Assembly: GCA_910593695.2 (NCBI GenBank)
Contig: OU343051.1
Coordinates: 56,447,668 to 56,511,667 of the forward strand
Source: Ocypus olens
Lineage: Eukaryota > Arthropoda > Insecta > Coleoptera > Staphylinidae
Length of the DNA stretch: 64,000 nucleotides
Direction: 5' to 3'
The notes beneath the pieces were generated by a model. That model saw only the letters and a list, made by a program, of their open reading frames with translations, was not told the DNA's origin and made no database searches. The translations under genes were made by a program, and so were the position numbers. This document shows, one piece after another, positions 21,601-29,204 of the stretch (its first letter is position 1; the number at the start of each line of letters is the position of its first letter).

Positions 21601-23887
21601 ATGTTCATTTATGAAATTAAATGTATGTTGTGTTATATTGTTGTCATCACAAAAAATTAAGCATTCAGATGTGACAAAAAATAAATATGGCGTTCATAAG
21701 AAATAAGAAAGTTGATGATGGTTTAAAAGAAACGAAACATGTTACAACTAAAAATCTTATGCCATATATTAGATAACTAAAAAGTGCTACAAGAATGTCT
21801 TTACCATTTTTAAATATCTCGTCAAATAACGATGATATAAAGAAAAAACGAAATTCAGTTTTTTCGGTTTTTTTGACTTTACTCGAAAACAAAAGAATTT
21901 AAGTGATTTTTTCCAGTGGATTATTAATCAGCATAAAATTCTACAAAAGTGCCAAATTTAAACATAGCCTCTATCTCTTCTAATAAGCGAGATCCCCATG
22001 GTGAGCCTCGAATTTGAAACACCCTGTATAATCTAGTATTTACGGCTGAAAGACCTCTGGTCAATTGCCAGTTGAAGTCATTTGTAAAAGTGTCTCAATA
22101 AATGTATTGTCTCTCTACTATTTATTTCGTTGAATTGTGTGTTGGATTTAATTGTCCCCAATTACGGAAGATACAACATCTGGTTACATCTCAAGACTAA
22201 CCAATCAAATGTCCAAAAAGGCAGTACTGTACTGGTACTAGAGGTGGGCGGCAAAATGACTCTCTTTGGGGAGTTGCCTCAGCAAAAAAAGTTGATCGGA
22301 AAGAGTGGACTCCGAGAGTCATGAAAAAAGTGATGAGCAAAAAAAAGGTCTTCACTTTTCAAAAAAACTATGTTACTATTGAGCTGCATATTTGCACAGG
22401 AGTCACACGACTCCGTGACTCAGTTCGGCAAGCTGCCTCTTTGAAGCAACTCACTCATGCTTTACCCACCTATAACTGGTGCAATCAATATGTTGCCTTG
22501 GGTTCAACCAGTTTAGCATCAACACATTTTTTGGCTCTCACCACTTGATCAAAACCTTGGTTATACCATATGTATAAAAATTATTTAGATAAAGGGTGGC
22601 TTTGTATTTCAGAACGTACGTTGCAGGTTTGATACGTCGCATTACGTCTTCGCCACCAGTTGTTCAAAGTAATTAATTGACATAAAGTCAACAACGTGCT
22701 GAACAAATCTAAGACCATGATTTTGTTTATCATGGCCATGCCTTACCTAATTAATTTTTATACATATGGTACTATTACGTTCTGTAGGGCTAAACCAACA
22801 AGTTAGCACATAAAAGATATGTGACCGCCTGGCCCAGAGAAATCGGAAAAATTAGAATGTACAAGTGGACACCGATGCCTGTCATGGCCCAAGAATCAAT
22901 TTTGCTAGTAAATACCAATATTTGGTGGTTCCAGTGGCCCTCAACCAGTTTTGAAATCTTTAAACTTTGCACCCAACAGTTTTAACTATTTGCATATTGT
23001 GTGAAGTCATTGATCATGGTCAGTGGCGGCTGGTGGAACATTGTGATGGTAGAGCCACTTAGCCTACAATATATCCCTTCTTTTTGAGGAAAAAAGAACT
23101 ATAATAGGAATTGAAAACCTTTACAGAAAAGTGTTTAGAATGATTTCAAAATCCTTGCTGAGCTTGAAATTAGTAGTAGTGCCATGGCTCCTCGGCTCTA
23201 CATAACGAGCCGCCCCTGATCATGGTGAGCTGGAAAAGCTATCATAGTGGTATTACTCACAGGTGCAAAGGTAAAGCATTTCAAAACTGGTTGAAAGCCA
23301 CTAGAATCGTGAAATTTGTATCTGCATGTTTGAAGGTGGTATCTATAATAGGAGTTTCCAAATTTTGCAAGCAGATACCGGTGTCCGCCATGGCGCAGTA
23401 CCTGCACAACTATTAATTTATTCTAGAAATGAAATAAAAAAAGATACCCAAAATAAACCAACGAAACAACTCAAGTAAGATTGTGTCATACAATGGAAAA
23501 ATCAAATCTAATTTTGCAAGCGGATACCGGTGTCCGCCATGACGCAGTAGCTGTTAAGGCACATCTATTAATTTATTGTAGAAATGAAATAAAAAATGAT
23601 CCCCAACATAAACTGACGAAACAACCCAAGTGACACACAACGGAAAAATCAAATCGCATCCTACCTTCTTTCAGAGCCTGCTCGCCTCCCTGATCGTAGA
23701 TCCTCTTCTTCTCCGCATCGGAGAGGACCTCGTAGGCCTGCGAAATCTGCTTGAACTTCTCGCCCTCGTTCGGATTCTTGTCGGGGTGATACTTCAGCGC
23801 CAGCTTCCTGTAGGCCTTCTTCAGCTCGTCCGCGGTGCAGCTCGGCTTCACCCCCAGTATATCGTAAAACTTCGTTTCCTTCACCAT
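11918..23887 (-). CDS. DNAJA1: DnaJ homolog subfamily A (type I Hsp40), DNAJA1/Droj2-like
   Basis: A cytosolic co-chaperone that delivers unfolded clients to Hsp70 and triggers its ATPase. Joining 23887-23665, 12964-12671 and 12609-11918 gives 402 residues; human DNAJA1 has 397. The J domain has HPD at 34-36. The Gly/Phe region spans about 75-100 with the conserved SPMDLFDMFF. Four zinc-finger repeats lie at C139-DKCEGRG, C155-PTCGGSG, C182-GECRGQG and C198-KNCNGKK, followed by the client-binding barrels (QKIIFNGEGDQEP, DIIIVLDEKEHSVF, CGFQK, HGDVKCVLNEGMP). The C terminus, CATN, is a CaaX-like box, as in prenylated DNAJA proteins. All introns are GT-AG and in phase. The gene appears intact. 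Heat-shock elements lie upstream. DNAJA4 is the vertebrate paralogue, so the symbol means group membership. Confidence 0.94.
12671..12964 (-). CDS. DNAJA1: DnaJ gene coding exon 2 (Gly/Phe and first zinc repeats)
   Basis: The acceptor is CCATTTTGCAG|GCGG and the donor ACCAG|GTAGGT. It encodes residues 75-173: the Gly-rich linker, SPMDLFDMFF, an Arg-rich stretch, and the first two CxxCxGxG repeats. Confidence 0.92.
12965..13321. other. DnaJ intron 1, unique part
   Basis: Intron sequence next to the exon 2 acceptor, with no recognised element. Confidence 0.45.
13734..13971. mobile_element. piggyBac-like miniature element (nested)
   Basis: Flanked by TTAA on both sides (13730-13733, 13972-13975). 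The ends are TCCTTTAGCTAC and, inverted, CCCTTTAACTGC. Inside is a 20-bp hairpin, GTCGTCAATAAGCGATTCAC (13847-13866) with its complement at 13892-13911, followed by another copy of CGCTTATTGACGACAGCCG at 13942. Confidence 0.55.
14061..14120. mobile_element. 60-bp mariner-type hairpin element (nested)
   Basis: A hairpin from CAGACCGGTTTC to GAAACCAGTCTG flanked by TA (14059-14060, 14121-14122). The uninterrupted left arm of the host element shows the empty site, so the insertion and TA duplication can be read directly. Confidence 0.7.
14148..14600. other. DnaJ intron 1, unique part
   Basis: No recognised gene or repeat. Confidence 0.4.
14600..15165. repeat. Short satellite array, period about 170 bp
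   Basis: About three copies of a unit marked by ACAATTGGCACAAACTGG, TTTGCAGAAACACT and AACATCCCTTCAGCAA. Further copies lie at 17284-17512. Confidence 0.7.
15402..15881. mobile_element. piggyBac-like miniature element with perfect palindrome
   Basis: TTAA flanks both ends (15398-15401, 15882-15885). The terminal repeats are CACATTGGCTGC and CACGTTGGCTGC (inverted), matching piggyBac insertion habits. Inside, GTCAGTCACCGGTGACTGAC (15597-15616) is a perfect 20-bp palindrome, with a one-mismatch copy at 15553-15572. No transposase remains in 480 bp. Confidence 0.75.
15886..16078. mobile_element. Possible hAT right-end fragment
   Basis: CGCAGGTTGCCCATCACTG at 16060-16078 looks like a hAT terminus. 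No convincing left partner or 8-bp duplication was found. Confidence 0.3.
16150..16367 (-). mobile_element. Internally deleted mariner element
   Basis: The inverted repeats CAAGGTGTGTCCAGAAAGTA are near-identical at both ends, with TA at 16148-16149 and 16368-16369. The minus strand retains the end of a mariner transposase: MPMPSRWKKCVNVQWNYFKG, one more residue (Y), and a stop. This is the RWxKCv...YFkG tail of the family. The catalytic domain is gone. Confidence 0.82.
16370..17048. other. DnaJ intron 1, unique part
   Basis: Two overlapping minus-strand open frames of about 65-75 codons are present, but neither resembles a known protein. No repeat seen. Confidence 0.4.
17050..19805. mobile_element. 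Foldback block built of a reversing ~172-bp satellite
   Basis: Outer arms at about 17050-17283 and 19640-19805 are inverted copies of each other (each with GAAGTTAGCAAT and CCGTTACGAAAG). Between them, about seven head-to-tail units run forward (17512-18768) and about five run backward (18769-19625). Unit marks are CACGGGCACCCCTT and ACAAAGTTTGCAATCAGCC. The satellite is shared with the 57.6-62.7 kb array. Confidence 0.8.
17284..17512. repeat. Second copy group of the ~170-bp satellite from 14.6 kb
   Basis: Units with TTTGCAGAAACACT and GATTCTAGTTTATGTTTCTG match the 14600-15165 array. They lie between the left foldback arm and the 172-bp repeats, only on this side. Confidence 0.65.
19840..20093 (+). 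mobile_element. 3' end of a truncated non-LTR retrotransposon
   Basis: The sequence CGGCTTTTGCCTG...GGGTAATAAAG followed by an (ATT)n tail resembles the 3' end of a LINE. No reverse-transcriptase codons remain, so it is a short 5'-truncated insertion. Confidence 0.5.
20110..20294. mobile_element. PIF/Harbinger-type miniature element
   Basis: The ends GGGCCGGTTGTTCAA and, inverted, GGGCCAGTTGTTCAA are flanked by TTA on both sides (20107-20109, 20295-20297). The 3-bp TTA duplication is the Harbinger hallmark. 185 bp, non-coding. Confidence 0.75.
20298..20718. other. DnaJ intron 1, unique part
   Basis: No gene or repeat recognised. Confidence 0.4.
20719..20845. repeat. Inverted repeat related to 2071-2180
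   Basis: TAGTATATTATGCAACAAGC at the left is mirrored by CACGACTTGCATACTATAC at the right. The internal GAGCGTAGCGGAGCGAG resembles the CpG-rich core of the copy at 2071. Confidence 0.55.
20846..21430. other. DnaJ intron 1, unique part
   Basis: An 87-codon plus-strand open frame is present but has no recognisable product; no transposon ends are seen. Confidence 0.35.
21432..21543. repeat. Imperfect foldback around CACCCTGTATATC
   Basis: CACCCTGTATATC at the left and its complement GATATACAGGGTG at the right enclose a weaker inverted repeat (ATTTTTCCC / GGGAAAAAT). Confidence 0.5.
21533..22026. mobile_element. Mariner-type miniature element
   Basis: CAGGGTGTTTC at the left is matched inverted by GAAACACCCTG at the right, with TA on both sides (21531-21532, 22027-22028). 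494 bp without recognisable transposase. The ends match the 51768-52065 element in their first seven bases. Confidence 0.6.
22239..22474. mobile_element. hAT-like miniature element
   Basis: The ends TAGAGGTGGGCGGCAAA and, inverted, TATAGGTGGGTAAAGC are flanked by near-identical 8-bp sequences ACTGGTAC (22231-22238) and ACTGGTGC (22475-22482). Non-coding. Confidence 0.65.
22483..23012. other. DnaJ intron 1, unique part
   Basis: No gene or repeat recognised. Confidence 0.4.
23021..23218. mobile_element. hAT-type miniature element (CAGTGGCGGCT family)
   Basis: The ends CAGTGGCGGCTGGTGG and, inverted, CAGGGGCGGCTCGTT are flanked by a perfect 8-bp duplication ATCATGGT (23013-23020, 23219-23226). 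A relative lies at 26739. Confidence 0.82.
23361..23655. repeat. Tandem duplication of ~150 bp at the start of DnaJ intron 1
   Basis: TTTTGCAAGC, then AGATACCGGTGTCCGCCATG, at 23361 recurs at about 23514 with few changes. Both copies end in GGAAAAATCAAATC, a sequence that lies directly inside the exon 1 donor. Confidence 0.7.
23665..23887 (-). CDS. DNAJA1: DnaJ gene coding exon 1 (J domain)
   Basis: Starts at ATG 23887 (context GAAAGATGG). It encodes residues 1-74 plus one base: the J domain with YHPDKNP. The donor is GAAG|GTAGGA. CpG-rich, GC-ending codons contrast with the AT-rich intron. Confidence 0.93.
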
Positions 23888-24110
23888 CTTTCACCAGCTG
23901 AAAAGCATGAATTCTCTATAAAGGAATCGATCGTTTTGGGTGTGAATTTTCGATTTTTCTCTAACGGCCGCGTGGTCGCAATCGCGAGAGAACACGTTCC
24001 GTGTCTCGAAGGGACGTGTATTTGGAAAGGCCGTCAGGCGTGACAATCGATATGAATCGGGGGGGTCGTTACCTCGTAATCGGCCAGTAATTAAGTAATT
24101 CCTCGGGTCC
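23888..24110 (-). promoter_or_regulatory. DnaJ gene 5' UTR with possible leader intron
   Basis: CpG-rich leader. A good donor (TTACGAG|GTAACG, exon end 24073) and an acceptor (GCTTTTCAG|CTGG, exon start 23897) would remove an upstream ATG, leaving 10 nt before the start codon in the coding exon. This is inferred from splice motifs only. Confidence 0.4.
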
Positions 24111-24178
24111 TTTGTTGGCGTGCGGATTGTAAAATTCACGCGGAAAACTACGGCACGACTCGTGTTCCGTTCCTGACT

Positions 24179-24191
24179 GAAACTTCCAGAA
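24179..24191 (-). promoter_or_regulatory. Heat-shock element 1
   Basis: GAAacTTCcaGAA, three perfect alternating pentamer cores, the consensus trimer site for heat-shock factor. It lies about 290 bp upstream of the DnaJ ATG. Confidence 0.75.
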
Positions 24192-24221
24192 AGCACGGGG
24201 CCGATTAAAATACCGCCTTGA

Positions 24222-24234
24222 TTCTAGAATGTTC
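24222..24234 (-). promoter_or_regulatory. Heat-shock element 2
   Basis: TTCtaGAAtgTTC, again three perfect alternating cores, 31 bp beyond element 1. Two such sites before a DnaJ gene suggest heat-inducible transcription. Confidence 0.78.
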
Positions 24235-24585
24235 CGGTGAACGTGTGTTGAGGGCGGCGTTGCCGCTAGTCGTTCCGATTTTTTCGCGACTCGTTTTAAT
24301 TTTTTCGTTGGGTATTTTTTTCCTTAAATTCGGAGCTTGATTTTTCGGGTTTTTTTTGGGTTTCTTACGAGTTTTTTATTTTTTTTTTAATTTACGAATG
24401 CGGGCGGATTTTATTTTCTTGCGACCCATTTTTATTACTTCTGGCTACGTACGGCAACGGTGCAAAATGGCTTCGCATCAATGAAGTTAGAAGATGGGAG
24501 TGCGCACGACACGGTGTTGCCAAGTCGTGTGAAAAGACCTGGAATATGCAGAATTTACTAATAATTAAGAAAATAATAAATAAAG

Positions 24586-24741
24586 CAGTGACGGTTCGCG
24601 GGTTTTTTTCTGGTACGGCCGAGGAATAAGAGGTGGTAATACAGATAGGTGCGGTCACGCACTGACAACTGACCCTACCTATCTGTATTACCACCTCTTG
24701 TTCCTCGGCCGAACCAGAAAAAAACCCGCGAACCGCCACTG
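24586..24741. mobile_element. Foldback hAT miniature element, copy 3
   Basis: A 156-bp hairpin with ends CAGTGACGGTTCGC and, inverted, CAGTGGCGGTTCGC, and a perfect 8-bp duplication AAATAAAG (24578-24585, 24742-24749). It lies about 350 bp upstream of the heat-shock elements. Confidence 0.88.
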
Positions 24742-24749
24742 AAATAAAG

Positions 24750-25430
24750 GGCTGAAATACTTTAGTCAATTGCCCTTTAAAACCTTGTATGGAATCAGGA
24801 TTTTAATAAAGGTTTAGTAACCAACTAATAAATAAAAAGACCTCACTTGTTGCAAAAGCATAAGATAAATGTAATAAAGACGAAAATAGCCTAAATATAT
24901 GAATATTTAACCAGTTCATGACTGCAAATTAAGACTTCTTCTTAAGACTACTAACAAATAACTAATTGAAACCATGACGAAGAATAGAGTTAAGGCTGAA
25001 TCCATGCTACCCAGAATAAAGTAATTTCAATTTATCGTCCAAAATGGGGAAAATCCTAATAAATGCCACATTCTCAACGATCAGGAGCGAAGTTTCATGA
25101 AACTATCTTTAAATCTATAGTCAAGGGATATTCGTTGGTTTAGATGAGTCTATAAAACAATCTATTATCAGTAATTTTCGAATATATTAGGTCTGGAAAT
25201 ATAGCTTTTATATTTTTCTGACCATCGGAAAATGAATAACATCACGTTAACTACACACTGTATTTCTGTCTAATTTTCCCCAAATACATAATAATAATAA
25301 TAATAAATGAATTTATTATCCAAAAGTACCTTTTTCTTCATTAGAACTAGCTAAATCAATTGGCGTTAAAACATTTCATCTAGAAAAAAATGCAAAAAAA
25401 TTGGCAAGTCACCATGAACATGTAAGAAAA
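24750..25430. other. Spacer without recognised feature
   Basis: AT-rich; an (AAT)n run near 25290-25310 is the only structure seen. Confidence 0.45.
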
Positions 25431-26078
25431 TTTAAAAAAAAATGGTGATGTGGCCATCATGTTACTTTCTCCGATTTGATGGTATAGCCATTTATATTTA
25501 CATTTTCATGATTTATTTTCAATTAAAATCATATTTTAAATGTACATCGAGCGTTGTGTAAACTCGGATGAAACTGACGTTTAAAACGTCAAAATTATGA
25601 AAGATGGAAAAATGATACTTCAAATTAAAAAACTCAGTTTACTCAAGAACTAACGAGATTTCGAAAAAAACTTATTTTTTAAAAGTTGTTTATTTTGGTA
25701 TTCTCTACAATTATTATTCACATAAATTTGCTGTAACTATTATCGTTTCATAATTATAAACCAAAAATTAAAAAAAAATTAATAAATATTTTTCTCGAAT
25801 AGCAATGATTTTATGAAAAATATTTTCAAGCAAAAGATGTTCATTTCTTTGTTTTCTTCAATGTTTGTTTAAATGTTTTTGTGATATTTTTCATATTTAA
25901 GAAAATATTGGCAAAAAACAAAAAACAGTTAAGGTAAACGCCCACTTCCGGTGTACGAAATTTTACCAAAAGCTTTTCAGTTCTTCAGATTATCAAATAA
26001 GACGTATGTTCAAAGTTTGATATCAATTGCTCTATTAGTTTTTGAGATACAGCGCACACAGCCAGACACACACACACT

Positions 26079-26109
<31 letters not shown>

Positions 26110-26239
26110 AAAAATTTTTTTTCCAGAAATTGTTGAAATGGCATCTAGGGACCCCAAAACGGATATTTCCGTAAAAAAAAATTTTGAAAAAAAAATCACG
26201 ATCACAATACTTTCTCGTACTTCGTAACGGAGAAAGTAA
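25431..26239 (-). mobile_element. Dispersed hairpin-ended repeat, copy 3
   Basis: Minus-strand copy of the 7214 element, with all its landmarks in reverse order, a (CA)n tract at 26056-26107 and the hairpin end at about 26209-26239. Confidence 0.75.
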
Positions 26240-26738
26240 AAACGATTTTTCAGACTTTGAACGGCCGTGTAGCGGCTAAAGGAAAACTGTGCTCCTTGTA
26301 TGTTAATTAGTCGGATTCGAATAAAATTGGTGATTTTTAATTTTTGACGAAAACTTGAAAATGTACAAGCCCTTGGAACTTTTGCACAAAAATGCAACTT
26401 TTTTAATAACTATAGTAGACAAACTTCAACATGACCATAAGCAATGTTTTAGTTTGATTATCTTCAAGTCCAGTCAAGGCAAGCTCTTAGGTTTGAACAG
26501 GATTATGAAGAAGAATGTAATTTGAGCAAATTTGGAAAATTTGAAGTCTGCAACTGCATGTATACCTACCATACAAACCATACGAAACTGAGCAATTTCA
26601 ACTTAACTATAAGCTGAGATTTCGTGCGATTATCTTCAAATCTAATAGGCAAGGGTGGATTTAGAAGGCTTTAAAGAATAATTCCACAGAATTAAAAAAG
26701 AAGTCTCCACACTGGATTCACCAGGCAGTACACGTAGG
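26240..26738. other. Spacer without recognised feature
   Basis: No gene or repeat recognised. Confidence 0.4.
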
Positions 26739-26880
26739 CAGCGGCGGCTCGTGGATTTTCGTAGGGAGGGCAAAGACAAAGACGTCGCTCGTGCTGCACT
26801 ACTTACTCTTATAGAGGAAGCAAATATTTCGTTGCTGTTTCGGTCAAATTTTCTTCCGTTGCCTCCACGAGCCGCCATTG
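26739..26880. mobile_element. hAT-type miniature element (CAGNGGCGGCT family), second copy
   Basis: The ends CAGCGGCGGCTCGTGGA and, inverted, CAATGGCGGCTCGTGGA are flanked by CACGTAGG and CTCGTAGG, seven of eight bases equal. 142 bp. Confidence 0.72.
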
Positions 26881-27140
26881 CTCGTAGGGATGTTTTCAGA
26901 TTTGAACTGACCCATTGCATCGCCAGTGTAAGCTGTGATTGATGTTGATGCAATAAGAGAAGATTTTAGATTTTAATCTATTTATTTTAAACTATCGGAA
27001 AGTGGCGCTAGCTGCATATTTTGCCTCGACTTAAAAGAATAACGAAAATATGAATTTTTGAAATTTGATTTGAACGTATTACAGTTACCTACGCAGTCTT
27101 TATCCAGTGAATAAGGCGATCGCGTGTAGATGGCGCCAGC

Positions 27141-27634
27141 CGTCCGTTCGGCGCGCTCAATCGTAACGCAATGCATCACGGGAATATGAAAGCGGCCAGC
27201 GCCGCAATGGTTTCTGGGACGTTGAAGTAGGAAACCATATTTTCAGTGTAACCACCTATGACTGCTGGCAGTAGTGAGCGCTGACAAATGCATAGTGTCG
27301 GTCAAGAGTGCCCTGGGAGCGAAAAAAAAATGCCGATCGCGACGTGAGGAGGGCCGCGAAGGGAGCCAAAACGTGTGCCATTCGGAGCCGTCCGTTTTCG
27401 GATGCGTGAGGCGGACGACGGAATATCGTAAAAGACCGCCGTATGCGACTGTTTTATTCGCGCAGGTGTTAACCCGTGAACCGACGACGACGGGACCGTA
27501 AGAGTGAGTGGTGATAAACTGGCACACAGAACGACAGCCCATCGCCGTGTTTTACCGTGTTCCGTTAAACAAGTGATTGTGATGATAGTTATCGATAATT
27601 GTTACACCTCGCGAGAAATCCAGCAGACATGCAG
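27141..27634 (+). promoter_or_regulatory. CpG-rich candidate promoter and first exon
   Basis: GC and CpG content rise sharply here, then the sequence reads CAGACATGCAG|GTTAGTAAAG: an ATG, one further codon and a good donor ending at 27634. This fits a 5' exon with a long leader and a two-codon start (Met-Gln). The next exon cannot be identified, so the gene is unnamed. A TTTCAGTG initiator-like site lies at 27241. The region could instead be an unrelated CpG-rich regulatory element. Confidence 0.4.
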
Positions 27635-28338
27635 GTTAGTAAAGCTTTTAATATGAAAAACGTCGGACGTAAACAAACGAACGGCGTTCGGCTAGGTTAT
27701 GTTTAAAACAATTTATAGATAGGTTATCTAACCTAACAACAAACCGCGCCGAGTGCGTACACGACGAAAGCCGCTTTCTGAATTATTGAATTTCTGATTT
27801 CCGCTCCTCGTCGCCGGTTTTTGTGCGTCGCGTTTCCAGCTGACGGGTTTTATTACCAAAAACAAAAACACATCGAACAAAGATACATCATTGAAATAAA
27901 CAATGCTCCCGCTGACAGCTCATTTATCAACTGTCAAAAACGTCAGTCGGAATAATTGAGATTCGCCTTTTTTTTATTAACCGTTTCGGTTCAGCAACAT
28001 TTTTTTCCGTTCGATTATCTCGTGGAATTTTTATTCCTGCGCCTGTTTGTTTTTTTCCACCGTCATTTACAATTTGTTTGGGTCTGTGATTCTACTTGTG
28101 TCAACACAATTACTAGTAGAAACTCGTTGAAACGTTATATTGCTAATGGGTTTAAGGTGCCTCCATAATTATTGGTAATAAGCATTGGGTTTATTTATCA
28201 AATAGTTTTGGTTGTGACTGTACTGGTAGAGTAGTCCAAGACTATTTTTCTAGAGCCTGTGGAAGAAGTATAGTTTTGACAATTTTTAAACTTCAATTGT
28301 TTTATACCAACAAATTATTGGTATTCTTTTACTTATTA
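27635..28338. other. Spacer or first-intron start
   Basis: Sequence of moderate complexity with no recognised gene or repeat. Confidence 0.4.
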
Positions 28339-28342
28339 TTAA

Positions 28343-28414
28343 CCCTTTGCACTCGTATGTCGACTGATTGTCGACATAATACGTGTTATCACTAATAAAT
28401 ACGAGTGCAAAGGG
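28343..28414. mobile_element. 72-bp piggyBac-like miniature element
   Basis: The 16-bp perfect inverted ends CCCTTTGCACTCGTAT lie between TTAA duplications (28339-28342, 28415-28418). A second inverted repeat, TGTCGAC...GTCGACA, lies inside. Confidence 0.8.
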
Positions 28415-28439
28415 TTAATTATTATACCTTAGGATTCTT

Positions 28440-29204
28440 AATATATGTTATTACTCATAATTGATCTCAAAAAATTCCGGGGAAATTGGTGGTTATCTGT
28501 TTTTCGCTGAAAAAAAACCCTTGACCGATTTTTTTCAGAAAATTTAAAAAATCTGTCGAAACGAGCGTTTCATGAATTTCAAAATTTTTATTTAAATTCC
28601 GGGGAAATCTGCGATGGCTTTACTAACTAATTTTACAGTTGTGGATTTCAAGAATGTCTTCCTGAAGTTTGAATGATTTTTCTGAAAATTTAAAAAATTG
28701 ACAAAATTAAAAGTACTTCGTGCATTTCAACATTTCCAAGTGGAAATTTTTATCTATCGATTACTTTTACATCTAAGGGTTTCAGAATGTCTCCTCAAAT
28801 TTCATGAAAGGCGGTTAAAGGATTTTTTTCTAAAAATTAAAAAAAGAAACTGTTTCAACGAGTTCAAAATTTCTGAATTAAAATTTAGCGGGAATTGGCG
28901 TTTTTAGGCATTTTTTACAGCCGGCGTTTCGGAAAATGCTTTCCTGAAGTTTTTTTTAAATCTACCAATCGGTTTTTCTGGAAATTTAAGCAAACTACCA
29001 AAATGAGTTATTCTCGTGTTTTTCAAAAATTTAAATCGAAAATGCTGGGATGATTAGGCATGACTTTTTTTCCGTTTATACACTGATTTTACATCTGCGG
29101 GTTTTAAGAATGTCATGCTGAAGTTTCATGAAAATCGGCCAAAAGGTTTTTCCGAAAATTTGATAAATCTGTCGAAGCGAGTTTTTCGTGCATGGACAAA
29201 AAAT
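28440..29204. repeat. Degenerate tandem repeats, about 150-175 bp
   Basis: About five diverged units marked by CCTGAAGTTT (or TCATGAAA), GATTTTTCTGAAAATTT and GTCGAAACGAG. They lead directly into the regular array at 29205. Confidence 0.55.

Noticed and set aside
21665..21892. 75-codon minus-strand frame inside the CAGGGTG element
   Set aside because: Hydrophobic, low-complexity translation of AT-rich DNA with no resemblance to a transposase.
27274..27501. 75-codon plus-strand frame in the CpG-rich region
   Set aside because: It opens at a GTG, not an ATG, and lies in what looks like a 5' UTR; the frame is probably open because of GC-rich composition.
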